The notes: generated by a model from the letters alone, not told the origin. Shown: positions 47,034 through 56,251, counted from the first letter of the stretch. The stretch is 64,000 bases of DNA from Brevibacillus panacihumi W25 (GCF_000503775.1 NZ_KI629782.1:868001-932000), one strand, 5' to 3'. Numbers and translations are program-made.

Positions 47034-48028
47034 GCTTTCATCTCCCGACCGAAGTGTTGATAGGCGCTTGGTGTCAACACGCGACCACGCGGTGTACGCT
47101 GCATAAAGCCGATCTGCATCAGGTAAGGCTCGCACACATCCTCAATCGTCTGTGATTCCTCGCCAATCGTGGCAGCAATGGTATCAAGGCCCACTGGTCC
47201 GCCATCGAAGCGGTCCATGATCGCCAACAAGAGCTTGTGATCGATATGATCCAAACCGCAGGCATCTACCTGCAGCCGCTCCAAAGCTTCCTTGGCAATC
47301 TCGTCCGTAATGACACCTTCCCCCCGCACCTGGGCAAAATCACGAACACGCTTGAGCAAACGATTGGCGACACGCGGTGTCCCTCTCGAACGTCTGGCGA
47401 TCTCCTGCGCTCCCGCTTCGCGAATCTCAACCTGCAAAATATCTGCGGCGCGAGAGACGATGAAGGCAAGCTCTGGTACCGTGTAAAATTCGAGCCGGTT
47501 GACCACTCCAAATCGGTCCCGCAAAGGAGCTGACAGCATCCCTGCACGAGTGGTCGCCCCCACCAGCGTAAAGGGTGGCAAATCCAAACGGACGCTGCGG
47601 GCACTCGGCCCCTTGCCGATGATAATATCCAATGCGAAATCCTCCATCGCAGGATAAAGGACCTCTTCCACGCTCCGGTTCAGCCTGTGAATCTCATCGA
47701 TAAAAAGGACATCCCCTTCCTGCAGATTGGTCAGAATCGCGGCCAGATCACCCGGCCTTTCGATCGCAGGTCCCGAGGTGGTGCGAATATTGACACCCAT
47801 TTCATTTGCAATGATCTGGGACAGCGTGGTCTTCCCCAATCCAGGCGGTCCGTACAGCAAGACGTGATCCAGCGACTCGTGGCGCATCTTGGCCGCCTCA
47901 ATGAAGATCTTCAGGTTTTCCTTTACCTGCTGCTGACCGATGTACTCATTCAGATACCGCGGTCGCAAGCTGAACTCAGCCGCGTCCTCTTCCAGGTTCA
48001 TCTGTGTCGTAATAATACGCTCGTCCAT
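47030..48028 (-). CDS. ruvB: Holliday junction branch migration helicase RuvB
   Basis: AAA+ motor of branch migration, 332 aa. Walker [11 protein letters not shown] (about 59-68), Walker [10 protein letters not shown], sensor GATTRAG and the C-terminal winged helix ending [16 protein letters not shown]. It lies 3 bp after ruvA. Confidence 0.97.
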   Translation of the reverse strand: MDERIITTQMNLEEDAAEFSLRPRYLNEYIGQQQVKENLKIFIEAAKMRHESLDHVLLYGPPGLGKTTLSQIIANEMGVNIRTTSGPAIERPGDLAAILTNLQEGDVLFIDEIHRLNRSVEEVLYPAMEDFALDIIIGKGPSARSVRLDLPPFTLVGATTRAGMLSAPLRDRFGVVNRLEFYTVPELAFIVSRAADILQVEIREAGAQEIARRSRGTPRVANRLLKRVRDFAQVRGEGVITDEIAKEALERLQVDACGLDHIDHKLLLAIMDRFDGGPVGLDTIAATIGEESQTIEDVCEPYLMQIGFMQRTPRGRVLTPSAYQHFGREMKA

Positions 48029-48031
48029 AGT

Positions 48032-48649
48032 CTACCCCCTCATCAGCAGAGCCAGCCCTTGCTTGATGAGCGCCTCTACCTTGTCCCCACCTTTGGCCTT
48101 TTCAGACAGCGCATTCCTGATTTTTTGCAATTCTCCATCAGAGTAACCAAGGAAGGTCAACGCTTCCAGGGCTTCGTTCAAAGCGGAGGCTGCCTTTTCT
48201 CCCTGCGCCAGTTCCCCGGTCGCAACAGTGAGGATTGCCGATGGCGTAAAGCCTACCAATTTGTCCTTCAGGTCCAGAATAATGCGTTGCGCTGTCTTTT
48301 TTCCTATTCCTGGGAACTTCGTTAAATACGTGACATTCTCTTGCTGTACTGCCATGACGATCTGCTCAGGTGTGGCTGCCGCCAGGATCGCCAAAGCTCC
48401 CTTGGGGCCTATGCCGCTTACATCGATCAGCTTGCGAAACAAATCCCGCTCATCACGGCTCGCAAACCCGTACAAAAGAATCGCATCCTCCCGCACATGA
48501 TGATGCGTATGTAATCTCGTCCGATTTCCTTCATCGCGGACAAACTGATAAGGGTTCGGACAAAAAATCCGGTAGCCAATCCCGTTCGTCTCGATCACCA
48601 CATATTCTGAATCCAAATAGCACAAGGTGCCTTCCACGAAATCAATCAT
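48032..48649 (-). CDS. ruvA: Holliday junction DNA helicase subunit RuvA
   Basis: Junction-binding subunit, 205 aa. N-terminal OB fold (FVEGTLCYLDSEYVVIE), two helix-hairpin-helix motifs (LIDVSGIGPKGALAIL and LTKFPGIGKKTAQRIILDL) and the C-terminal RuvB-binding domain (EALTFLGYSDGELQKI). The start overlaps the ruvC stop by 4 bp. Confidence 0.97.
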   Translation of the reverse strand: MIDFVEGTLCYLDSEYVVIETNGIGYRIFCPNPYQFVRDEGNRTRLHTHHHVREDAILLYGFASRDERDLFRKLIDVSGIGPKGALAILAAATPEQIVMAVQQENVTYLTKFPGIGKKTAQRIILDLKDKLVGFTPSAILTVATGELAQGEKAASALNEALEALTFLGYSDGELQKIRNALSEKAKGGDKVEALIKQGLALLMRG

Positions 48650-49146
48650 CGGCGAACCCCTTCCGAAATCGAAATAAATGCGCGGAACTGCGCATGAGTC
48701 AATGCGATGCCCAAAGCATCAGCCACATCGTCTGGCTTTGGCACTTCTTTGAGACGAAGGAGCAGCTTGGTCATCTCCTGAATCTGTTTTTTCTCTGCAC
48801 CACCATAACCGGTCACCGCTTGTTTCACCTGCATCGGGGTGTATTCATAGACGGGTACGCCAGCCATTTCGGACGCGAGCAGAATCACGCCTCTCGCCTG
48901 CCCGACCGTAAAGGCTGTCGTTACATTTTTATTAAAGAACAACTTCTCTACCGCCATCTCATCCGGGCGATAAGTCTCAAGCAGACTCTGCATCGCTTCG
49001 AAGATCTGCTTCAATCGTAGAGGAACGGAAAGGCCTACCTGTGTCTGGATGCTGCCGTACTGAACAGGGCGAAGCTGGCTTCCCTCTTTGTCCACCACGC
49101 CAAATCCGACGATGGCTATTCCCGGGTCAATTCCAATAATGCGCAT
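48646..49146 (-). CDS. ruvC: Holliday junction resolvase RuvC
   Basis: Endonuclease that resolves junctions, 166 aa. MRIIGIDPG holds the first catalytic Asp (D7). AVEKLFFNKN, SEMAGVPVYEYTPMQVKQAVTGYGGAEKKQI and the C-terminal DDVADALGIALTHAQ carry the rest of the acidic cluster. ATG 49146 follows GGAGA. First gene of ruvC-ruvA-ruvB-DUF2905. Most Bacillus species lack a RuvC and use RecU, so its presence fits Brevibacillus/Paenibacillaceae or Clostridium-like relatives. Confidence 0.93.
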   Translation of the reverse strand: MRIIGIDPGIAIVGFGVVDKEGSQLRPVQYGSIQTQVGLSVPLRLKQIFEAMQSLLETYRPDEMAVEKLFFNKNVTTAFTVGQARGVILLASEMAGVPVYEYTPMQVKQAVTGYGGAEKKQIQEMTKLLLRLKEVPKPDDVADALGIALTHAQFRAFISISEGVRR

Positions 49147-49245
49147 AATCCATTCTCCTGCCAATGATACAAAGATTCGTATCTCTACTGTATCATAAAG
49201 CGCCAACAAAGCGAACATGCATTTCCATGAGCGCGAAACAAGACG

Positions 49246-49275
49246 GAAAAAACCCGCTCTGAATGGAGAGCGGGT
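49246..49275 (-). terminator. Intrinsic terminator upstream of ruvC
   Basis: AACCCGCTCT/AGAGCGGGT stem with six T after it on the minus strand; ends the small gene at 49289. Confidence 0.88.
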
Positions 49276-49288
49276 CATACGGCGTCAC

Positions 49289-49480
49289 CTAGTGTTTGTT
49301 CATCCCCAGCGTATCAGCCTCATCGTGCAGCATATGAGCATACTCATCAACATGGTTTCGCATCTCATCCTGGATCTTGCTGATTCGGCGATAGTCCAGC
49401 TTGTTATGGCCTTGGTTGAGTTGAACATACAAACGTTGGTGGAATTGGTCCTTATAGCTTCCTCTCGGCATTGAGCCCAT
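49289..49480 (-). CDS. 63-aa soluble protein, unknown
   Basis: ATG 49480 has a GGAGG site about 9 bases upstream, and a strong terminator follows the stop. The product is hydrophilic, rich in H, Q, D and predicted helical (KLDYRRISKIQDEMRNHVDEYAHMLHDEAD). It has its own unit between ruvC and the divergent exported protein. Unrecognised family. Confidence 0.65.
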   Translation of the reverse strand: MGSMPRGSYKDQFHQRLYVQLNQGHNKLDYRRISKIQDEMRNHVDEYAHMLHDEADTLGMNKH

Positions 49481-49608
49481 GCGAAAGATACCTCCTCAAG
49501 ACCGCCGTATGGAAACAGTATGCGCATCGGCCAATCGCTTATGTTGGCAAGATTTGCAGATTTGCTCCTTTTCTTTGCAGCGCAGACTAATGAGTGGAGG
49601 TGACGGTC

Positions 49609-50703
49609 ATGCGGCTGTTTTTTCGAATAGTATGCTGCTTTTGCCTTTATTTTCTCATCCTCGCCCCTGCTCAGGTAGATGCCACAACGGTAAAGGGACG
49701 CAATATTGCCATCTCGGTTCGCGTCTCACCCGAATCCTCATTCGTCACAACCATCACCTTTCAGGCAGACCGTACATTTATCAAGCAAATCTCGCGTGCC
49801 CGCACCAAAGAGTCTACTTGCAATCCGCACTGGGTCCGAGCCACGATGGCGGTGAATAAACGCTTGTATTGGTACGATCATGATGGTCGACTATACGATC
49901 CGCAAAAATCGCAGCTCCTCCTGATCCCGGCAAAAGCCAGGCAACAGGTGGAGCAGTTCGTTCAAATTGTGGAGCAAGCACACTACGGAAATCCGCTTCC
50001 CTGGGAACAAGTGAAAAAATCCTTTGAGCGCATGGAGAATGCCACTGTCGTCGACCTGGAGACCGGGCAGCGGTTCATGGTGCAGCGGCGAGCAGGCAGC
50101 CGTCACGCTGACGTCCAGCCCTTGACTCGCGCGGATACCATGATCATGAAAGAAATCTATCGGGGCAAATGGAGCTGGAAACGGCGTGCGATCCTGGTCG
50201 AAGTGGACGGCAAATTTTTTGCCGCCTCCATGCACGGTATGCCGCATGGGGCTGGCGCCATACGCGGAAATGCCTTTCCGGGCCATTTTTGCATCCATTT
50301 CTTCGGCAGTTCAACTCATCGCCGCACGGAACCAGACCCCAGCCATAGCTTGATGATCCTCAAGCCATCCGGACTTTTGGCCCAGACCTTGGTCCGTGCA
50401 GAACCCGAGGAGCTGGTTGGCTATTTTCTCACTTCATTGAACGAGCATGATCAGCACACGCTGCGGATGACCACTTCTGGCTTCTCGCTGCCAGAATCGC
50501 TTCTCTCTGTCCAAGGTGTCAAGCGACAAGAGGATATTCCGCGGTCTGATGAAGCTGGTCTTTTCTTCGTGGCACTCCCCGTTCATGTCGATTTCGTGGG
50601 GCAAAACGGCAGGAAACGCTCCGGCACCTGGCTCTTTCTCCTGCATCGGGAAGCGCCTTGGGACCGCTGGAGAATTGTTGAGGTCCAAATGGACTATCCT
50701 TGA
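49609..50703 (+). CDS. Exported protein of unknown function with HGMPHG...GHFCIHF motif
   Basis: 364 aa from ATG 49609 (GGAGGT site 7 bases upstream). A signal peptide runs to about residue 25 (...LILAPAQVDA). The middle has RADTMIMKEIYRGKWSWKRR (174-193), then HGMPHG (209-214) and GHFCIHF (225-231). The His-Gly and later His/Cys spacing recalls the active site of YkuD L,D-transpeptidases, but the consensus SHGCIR is not met, so a catalytic role is only a guess. It is convergent with bofC and may be a spore or cell-envelope protein. Confidence 0.75.
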   Translation: MRLFFRIVCCFCLYFLILAPAQVDATTVKGRNIAISVRVSPESSFVTTITFQADRTFIKQISRARTKESTCNPHWVRATMAVNKRLYWYDHDGRLYDPQKSQLLLIPAKARQQVEQFVQIVEQAHYGNPLPWEQVKKSFERMENATVVDLETGQRFMVQRRAGSRHADVQPLTRADTMIMKEIYRGKWSWKRRAILVEVDGKFFAASMHGMPHGAGAIRGNAFPGHFCIHFFGSSTHRRTEPDPSHSLMILKPSGLLAQTLVRAEPEELVGYFLTSLNEHDQHTLRMTTSGFSLPESLLSVQGVKRQEDIPRSDEAGLFFVALPVHVDFVGQNGRKRSGTWLFLLHREAPWDRWRIVEVQMDYP

Positions 50704-50711
50704 ATACGAAA

Positions 50712-50739
50712 ATAAAAAGGGCTGTCCTCGCGACAGCCC
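50712..50739 (-). terminator. Intrinsic terminator of bofC
   Basis: GGGCTGTC/GACAGCCC stem; T-run (TTTTTATTTT) on the minus strand only. Confidence 0.85.
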
Positions 50740-50742
50740 CTC

Positions 50743-51321
50743 TCACTCTTCCTCCATCAATTGAAACTCACCATAAGTAGACAACACACTATTGTACTCC
50801 GCCAGGTCATGAATTCGAATTCCTTGCTTCAAGTTCTCCAATTCTTCCTTGGAGAGACTTGCTTCCATTTTCGCGGTGTTGATCCGGTAAAAGGTTTGGA
50901 CGACCTCCTGCTCCTTGGGAAGACCGTGGAACAACGTAAGCATGCCGTCTTCATTCAATCCGAAATACCCATTTTCCTTGCAGGCCGGGGATAGATCATG
51001 CTCCCTTTTAAGCAAAATCAGTTTGTGGGCGTCAGCGGAGACGATCTCCCAGCCCTTGTAATCCGCCATCATATCCGCCAATCGATTCGCTGTTACAGGT
51101 TTGTACTCCTCGTCCCTCACACCGCACAAATAGGTACGGGTCAATACGAGATTATAGGTGTTACCCATCACTCTTGCCGCATTCTCTGAACTCGGGGAAA
51201 ACAACCGGGTCAAGCTGTTTTGCTTGTCCGCACCCGGCTGCAGCATCATTACGATCCCCACAATCAATCCGGTCAACAGGGCTGCTACCCATGAGGCATA
51301 GACCATCCATTTTCTCTTCAT
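50743..51321 (-). CDS. bofC: Bypass-of-forespore C protein BofC
   Basis: 192 aa with an N-terminal membrane/signal segment (WVAALLTGLIVGIVMML). In B. subtilis, forespore BofC acts in the intermembrane space and holds back SpoIVB-triggered activation of pro-sigma-K. LTRTYLCGVRDEEY and NGYFGLNEDGMLTLFHGLPKEQEVVQTFYRI match the N- and C-terminal BofC domains. It lies near ruvC, as in B. subtilis. A forespore sigma-G promoter is expected but I cannot place it with confidence. Confidence 0.88.
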   Translation of the reverse strand: MKRKWMVYASWVAALLTGLIVGIVMMLQPGADKQNSLTRLFSPSSENAARVMGNTYNLVLTRTYLCGVRDEEYKPVTANRLADMMADYKGWEIVSADAHKLILLKREHDLSPACKENGYFGLNEDGMLTLFHGLPKEQEVVQTFYRINTAKMEASLSKEELENLKQGIRIHDLAEYNSVLSTYGEFQLMEEE

Positions 51322-51509
51322 AGCACGATGAACCCCTTCACTAGACTTTTTTCCTAGTTTTGCCAGAAGGAAGGGGCCACATACCCGTGTCTCTTCAACA
51401 TTCTCATATTTACGACAAATTCATTAGGAATTTATACCAATATTCTGTCTCTGATGGTAAAATCTTTTTGTATGATATTATTCATGACTTGGAGGTTATC
51501 TATTTCATT

Positions 51510-53498
51510 ATGAAGAAGCCAAACAAGAAACTACTGGCAAGCTTTTTGCTCAGTACGTCGTTGGTCGTCAGCGCCTTCGCCTTTCCTGTTACTCCTGTAA
51601 GCGCAAATTCGGAATCGACACTGAAATTGCGTCTGCTGGAGACAACAGACATCCACACCAATATCGTCAACTATGATTACTATCAAGATAAAGAAACCGA
51701 TGAATTTGGCCTTGTAAAAACAGCTACCTTGATCAAAAAAGCCAGAGATGAAGTGAAAAACAGCATTCTCATCGACAATGGCGACCTCATCCAGGGCAAT
51801 CCTTTGGGAGATTACGTAGCGAAAGTAGACCCGCTGAAAGACGGCGAGGTACACCCCGTCTACAAAGCGATGAACCTGCTAAAGTACGACGCCGGCAACA
51901 TCGGAAACCACGAGTTCAACTTCGGACTGGAGCACTTGGAGATCAGTCTGAAAGGTGCAAATTTCCCCTATGTCAATGCCAACGTGTACGTGGATGACAA
52001 GGACGACAATCCAGACAATGACAAAAACCAGTTTACTCCCTACCTGATTTTGGATCGCACATTTAAAGATGAAAGCGGCAAAGACGTTACACTCAAAGTC
52101 GGTGTGATCGGCTTCGTTCCGCCAAAAATCATGCAGTGGGACAGAGCCAATCTGGAAGGGAAAGTCATTGCGAAGGATATCGTAGAGACTGCCAAAAAAT
52201 TCGTTCCTGAAATGAAGGCAAAAGGAGCAGACATCATCATCGCAGTGCCTCACTCCGGAATCGGCGGCACTGAAACAGAAGAAATGGCCGAAAACACTAC
52301 CTTCCAATTGAGCAAAGTCGATGGAATCGACGCGCTGCTGTTCGGTCATTCCCATGCTTTGTTCCCGGGCCCTAACTTCGAGGGTATTGAAGGTGTCGAC
52401 GTTGCCAAGGGAACAATTAACGGAAAACCAGCCGTCATGCCCGGCTATTGGGGCAATCATCTGGGCGTAATCGACCTTACCTTGCAGAAGGAGAACGGCA
52501 AATGGAAAGTTGCAGATTCCCAAACGGCTGCGCTTCCCATCTACGACGTAGCCAAAAAAGCTCCGTTGGCAGAGGCAGATAAAGATCTGGTGGCTGCAGT
52601 GAAGGAAGATCATGACCACACGGTAGAATGGGTACGTTCTGCGGTAGGAACAACTACTTCTCCGATCTTTAGCTTTTTTGCACTGGTGCAGGACGATCCT
52701 TCGATTCAGATCGTAACAAACGCGCAGAAATGGTATGTGGAAAACCACATCAAAGGTACGGAATACGAAGGAATTCCAGTTCTTTCTGCTGGCGCGCCAT
52801 TCAAAGCGGGCGGACGCAATGGGGCAAGCTACTACACCAATATTCCGACAGGAACCATCGCAATCAAGAACGTTTCTGATTTGTACATCTATCCGAACAC
52901 TGTAAACGCAGTACTGGTGAAAGGCTCCGATGTGAAAGAATGGCTGGAGCGCGCCGCTGGCCAATTCAACCAGATCGATGTGAAGAAAAAAGAAGAACAG
53001 CCTCTGGTGAATGAAGCCTTCCCAACCTATAACTACGATGTGATTGACGGTGTTACCTACCAGATCGATGTAACACAGCCGTCCCGTTACGCGCTCGATG
53101 GCAAACTGGCTGACGCGAACGCTCACCGCATCAAAAACCTGAGCTTCAACGGCAAGCCGATCAACCCGGAAGACAAGTTCATCATCGTCACCAACAACTA
53201 TCGCGCAAGTGGCGGAGGAAGCTTCCCTGGGTTGGACGGTTCCAATATCATTATCGATTCACCTGATGAAAGCCGCCAAGTCGTAATCAACTACATTCTG
53301 AGTGAAAAAACGATCAACCCTGCTGCAGACAACAACTGGTCTTTTGCACCCATCCAGGGAGATCTCAACGTTACCTTCAAAACATCCCCGGATGCGAAGC
53401 CATACGCGGATAAAATGCCCAACCTCAAATACGTTACGACTCAAGAAGACGGCTTTGCAAAATACACAATCGACCTTTCCAAACCAGCTTCCAAATAA
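51510..53498 (+). CDS. Exported 2',3'-cyclic-nucleotide phosphodiesterase/3'-nucleotidase
   Basis: Secreted 5'-nucleotidase-superfamily enzyme of 662 aa that salvages extracellular nucleotides. Signal peptide ends near ...PVSANS. The metallophosphoesterase domain has DIHTN, NGDLIQGN, GNHEFN and GHSHALF metal motifs; the C-terminal substrate domain follows, with NNYRASGGGSFPG near the end. No LPXTG or S-layer anchor is visible. ATG 51510 lies an unusual 14 bases after GGAGG; an ATT start one codon earlier is not excluded. Single gene with its own terminator, divergent from bofC. Confidence 0.9.
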   Translation: MKKPNKKLLASFLLSTSLVVSAFAFPVTPVSANSESTLKLRLLETTDIHTNIVNYDYYQDKETDEFGLVKTATLIKKARDEVKNSILIDNGDLIQGNPLGDYVAKVDPLKDGEVHPVYKAMNLLKYDAGNIGNHEFNFGLEHLEISLKGANFPYVNANVYVDDKDDNPDNDKNQFTPYLILDRTFKDESGKDVTLKVGVIGFVPPKIMQWDRANLEGKVIAKDIVETAKKFVPEMKAKGADIIIAVPHSGIGGTETEEMAENTTFQLSKVDGIDALLFGHSHALFPGPNFEGIEGVDVAKGTINGKPAVMPGYWGNHLGVIDLTLQKENGKWKVADSQTAALPIYDVAKKAPLAEADKDLVAAVKEDHDHTVEWVRSAVGTTTSPIFSFFALVQDDPSIQIVTNAQKWYVENHIKGTEYEGIPVLSAGAPFKAGGRNGASYYTNIPTGTIAIKNVSDLYIYPNTVNAVLVKGSDVKEWLERAAGQFNQIDVKKKEEQPLVNEAFPTYNYDVIDGVTYQIDVTQPSRYALDGKLADANAHRIKNLSFNGKPINPEDKFIIVTNNYRASGGGSFPGLDGSNIIIDSPDESRQVVINYILSEKTINPAADNNWSFAPIQGDLNVTFKTSPDAKPYADKMPNLKYVTTQEDGFAKYTIDLSKPASK

Positions 53499-53509
53499 TG
53501 AACACAAAC

Positions 53510-53552
53510 AAGGTGCTGTCCCCAAAACCCATGGGCAGCACCTTCTTTTTTA
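53510..53552 (+). terminator. Terminator after the exported nucleotidase gene
   Basis: AAGGTGCTG/CAGCACCTT stem with CTTTTTTT tail; it reaches the stop codon of the convergent CotS-like gene. Confidence 0.88.
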
Positions 53553-54581
53553 CCCTACAAAGTGATAATTCCCCCACGGCGAGCGCTGCAAGATCTGGTC
53601 CCCCGCTTCCAGGAACATGCTCCGCTGCTGCTGCAGCCTGCCTTCCATCTGCACCAGCTGAAGGACCCCGCGCATATGATAGCCGGGACGATGGCTGTAC
53701 AGACCTGTAATTTCACGCAGCACATTGTCAGGATAACGCAGCAATTGATGCACCATCCAGATTTGCGTGTCACTGAGAGGTTTGACCTTGCTGTAAGCCT
53801 CCATGGCCTCGACAAAAGATTGGACCCGATATTCCTGCATCATCAGCATGCGAGACATCAACTGAACCAGATCAACCAGCTGCAGGTCATGACCCACGGT
53901 ATCGAGATCTATGAGATAGCAGTTTCCTCTGCTGGTCAGCAAAAAGTTGTGGCTCGCCACATCCCGGTGAGCCAATGTCCCCCTCTCCAGCGCCACATAC
54001 ATTTCTGGGGTAAGAGGCAACTTGTAAGCATTTTGCAAAATATCCTGCCCGTCGCGAATCACCTGGGGAGCCATTTGCTGTATCAATTGCTCGATCCGAT
54101 TTTGCGGACCATTCAGATCAATCGACCAGGTAATTCGTTCAAATTGTTCCAGACGGCTTTCCCATTTATCCAACAATGCCGGTGTGCCTTCATAGGTATA
54201 GGAGCTGTGTGGCACGGGAAATCCTTGTGCAGCTATATGAAAGCGAGCGAGTGTTTCTGCTGATTTTTTGACGTCGTACAGTGCAGCATTATCCGCCTCC
54301 TGGCCATCAATCATCTTCATAATGGTATAGAAGCGATCACCGTAGGCAAAAATAGCGGACCCGCTCGCATCTAACACGTAGTGAACGGTATGCCGAAACC
54401 CTTTTTCGCGCAGTGCTTGAGCGATTTCAGTCACCCATTGCGCTTTTTCCCGATTCTTGTACCCCTTGATGATCCAGTAGCCCCGGTCCGTTTTGAGCAG
54501 ATTCACGTTTCGTTTCGGTTTGACTCCAAAGATTTGGCAACGAAACGCTTTTTCAAGAGAAGGTAGTAATCCTTTGTTCAT
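53550..54581 (-). CDS. CotS/YutH-like spore coat kinase-fold protein
   Basis: 343 aa, aminoglycoside-phosphotransferase/CotS fold. The kinase-like catalytic set is present: K39 in YWIIKGYK, HRD (205-207), N212 and the metal Asp D225 in LIDLD, so activity is possible. CotS itself binds the spore coat. It starts 11 bp after the SafA-like gene stop with only a weak GGGTTGG site, suggesting translational coupling. A TTG two codons earlier is an alternative start. The direct pairing with a SafA-like coat protein supports a spore-coat job. Confidence 0.85.
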   Translation of the reverse strand: MNKGLLPSLEKAFRCQIFGVKPKRNVNLLKTDRGYWIIKGYKNREKAQWVTEIAQALREKGFRHTVHYVLDASGSAIFAYGDRFYTIMKMIDGQEADNAALYDVKKSAETLARFHIAAQGFPVPHSSYTYEGTPALLDKWESRLEQFERITWSIDLNGPQNRIEQLIQQMAPQVIRDGQDILQNAYKLPLTPEMYVALERGTLAHRDVASHNFLLTSRGNCYLIDLDTVGHDLQLVDLVQLMSRMLMMQEYRVQSFVEAMEAYSKVKPLSDTQIWMVHQLLRYPDNVLREITGLYSHRPGYHMRGVLQLVQMEGRLQQQRSMFLEAGDQILQRSPWGNYHFVG

Positions 54582-54592
54582 AGCCAACCCGA

Positions 54593-56251
54593 TTAGTAGG
54601 CAGAGGATTCATCATGTCCTTCTCCCCAATTCGGCCATAGCCCTTGCCCTGGCGTACTGGAGATGGCGGGTGAAGGAGGGGACATCATGCTTGCTGGGTA
54701 GTAGTGATACGAATCGTGAGCTTTTTTGGACCGTCTCAAGGCTTTTCGTCTGGGCTTTGGCCGTTCAGGGGAACATTCGCACGAAGAAGAGTACGACGAA
54801 TCATAATCAGGCGGCAACATATGGTAGCCGGGCATTCCTTGGTCAGGCGGGCACGGCATGGGTGGCATCATTGGCGGAAAATACATCGGCCCGACCGGAT
54901 AACCACGGCTTGCACCTCCACATGGCGGACAAGGAGCAGGACGATGCAGGGGCGGCATCGGCATCGGTGGCAATGGCATGTGGTGCTCTTGGAAAGGACT
55001 CACATGCCCTGGCGGCATATAAGGAGGGATCGGCAGCATCGGCGGCATCGGCAGCATGGGTGGCATGGGTGGCTGAAACGGACTAAGCTGGCTTGGCGGT
55101 AGGTTAGGTTGCAACGGACTTACCTGGCTTGGTGGTAGGTTGGGTTGCAACGGACTTACCTGGCTTGGCGGTCGGTTGGGCTGGAACGGACTTACCTGGC
55201 TTGGCGGTCGGTTGGGCTGGAACGGACTTACCTGGCTTGGCGGTCGGTTGGGCTGAAACGGACTGACCCGGCTCGGCGATTCGTTCGGTTGCAGCGGGCT
55301 CACCTGGCTCGGGGGGCGGTTCGATTGGAACGGACTGACCCGGCTCGGTGATTCGTTCGGTTGCAGCGGGCTCACCTGGCTCGGGGGGCGGTTCGATTGG
55401 AACGGACTGACCCGACTCGGCGATTCGTTCGGTTGCAGCGGGCTCACCTGGCTCGGGGGACGGTTCGATTGAAACGGACTAACCTGGCCCGGAGGTTGCG
55501 TCGGTCTGATCGGACTCAATGGCCTTCGCGGAATGGGCGGCTGCATCTGCATGGGAGGATTGGGTGCTTTTTGTATATAGGGACTAATCTGCTGCGGTGC
55601 TGCAGTCGGGCGTACCGGAGGCGGCATCATGGGCTGCATCGGGCGCATCGGGAGCGGCGGCTGCATCGGGGGGATCATCTGCTGGCCTTGATTGGGAAGC
55701 ATATAGGGAGAAATGTTCGGACGTGTCTGTTGGGGCATCATCGGACGGGCCGGAGGTGTGACGATTTGCGGCGAGAGCGTAGGAGTTGGTCGTTCGACGG
55801 CTGGATGATCCACATAAGGAATGTCAGGCTTCGTTTTGGACTCTGACTCGATCCTTGTTTCCGATTCCATCTCGACCTCTGGCTCTGCTTCTTCTATCGG
55901 CTCCATTTCCTGCTCCATTTCCTGCTCCATCTCGCCTTGAATCTCTTCCTCTTGTTCTGGCTCTTCCATCGGTCTTCGCTCGATCTCAATCGGAACCTCC
56001 GGCACTTCCTTGGGGATCGGCCGCTCTTTTACCGATTGGGGAGATTGAGATTGACTGCTTTGTTGTTGAGGAGACCTTCTTCTGGGACGAACGGGTACAC
56101 CTTTGGCGGGAATTTTGATCCGTGCCCCTGGATAAATCGTATCGGGGGTCGCGAGCTGACTATTCAACCTCAATAGCTCTTTGAAATCGACGCCATATCT
56201 TTTGGCGATTTTCCACATCGTATCGCCTTTTTGTACTACATGTATTCTCAC
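54593..56251 (-). CDS. SafA-like spore coat assembly protein with LysM and tandem repeats
   Basis: 552 aa from GTG 56251 (GGAGGAG site). An N-terminal LysM domain (3-48, VVQKGDTMWKIAKRYGV) should bind peptidoglycan or cortex. It is followed by an acidic E/M/P-rich part (about 85-145), then a Pro/Met/Gln-rich region with twelve 12-residue repeats (255-398). A Cys/Pro-rich stretch (CPPCGG, 441-446) and a basic C-terminus (KPRRKALRRSKK) end it. LysM at the very N-terminus plus low complexity matches SafA, which organises the inner coat. Repeats and C-terminus are poorly conserved, so orthology to safA is likely but not certain. Confidence 0.8.
   Translation of the reverse strand: MRIHVVQKGDTMWKIAKRYGVDFKELLRLNSQLATPDTIYPGARIKIPAKGVPVRPRRRSPQQQSSQSQSPQSVKERPIPKEVPEVPIEIERRPMEEPEQEEEIQGEMEQEMEQEMEPIEEAEPEVEMESETRIESESKTKPDIPYVDHPAVERPTPTLSPQIVTPPARPMMPQQTRPNISPYMLPNQGQQMIPPMQPPLPMRPMQPMMPPPVRPTAAPQQISPYIQKAPNPPMQMQPPIPRRPLSPIRPTQPPGQVSPFQSNRPPSQVSPLQPNESPSRVSPFQSNRPPSQVSPLQPNESPSRVSPFQSNRPPSQVSPLQPNESPSRVSPFQPNRPPSQVSPFQPNRPPSQVSPFQPNRPPSQVSPLQPNLPPSQVSPLQPNLPPSQLSPFQPPMPPMLPMPPMLPIPPYMPPGHVSPFQEHHMPLPPMPMPPLHRPAPCPPCGGASRGYPVGPMYFPPMMPPMPCPPDQGMPGYHMLPPDYDSSYSSSCECSPERPKPRRKALRRSKKAHDSYHYYPASMMSPPSPAISSTPGQGLWPNWGEGHDESSAY
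55058..55489 (-). repeat. Twelve 36-bp tandem repeats inside the SafA-like gene
   Basis: Units encode variants of SQVSPFQPNRPP. The left (3') part alternates little; units 2-6 alternate SQVSPLQPNESP with SRVSPFQSNRPP, giving a 72-bp higher-order period. Near-identical DNA suggests recent slippage or unequal exchange. Confidence 0.9.

Noticed and set aside
51879..53126. 415-codon minus-strand open frame
   Set aside because: Antisense to the exported nucleotidase gene; composition and lack of a ribosome site indicate a shadow.
55058..55489. CRISPR array
   Set aside because: Repeats are 36 bp and directly adjacent without spacers, lie in frame inside a protein gene, and encode repeated peptides.
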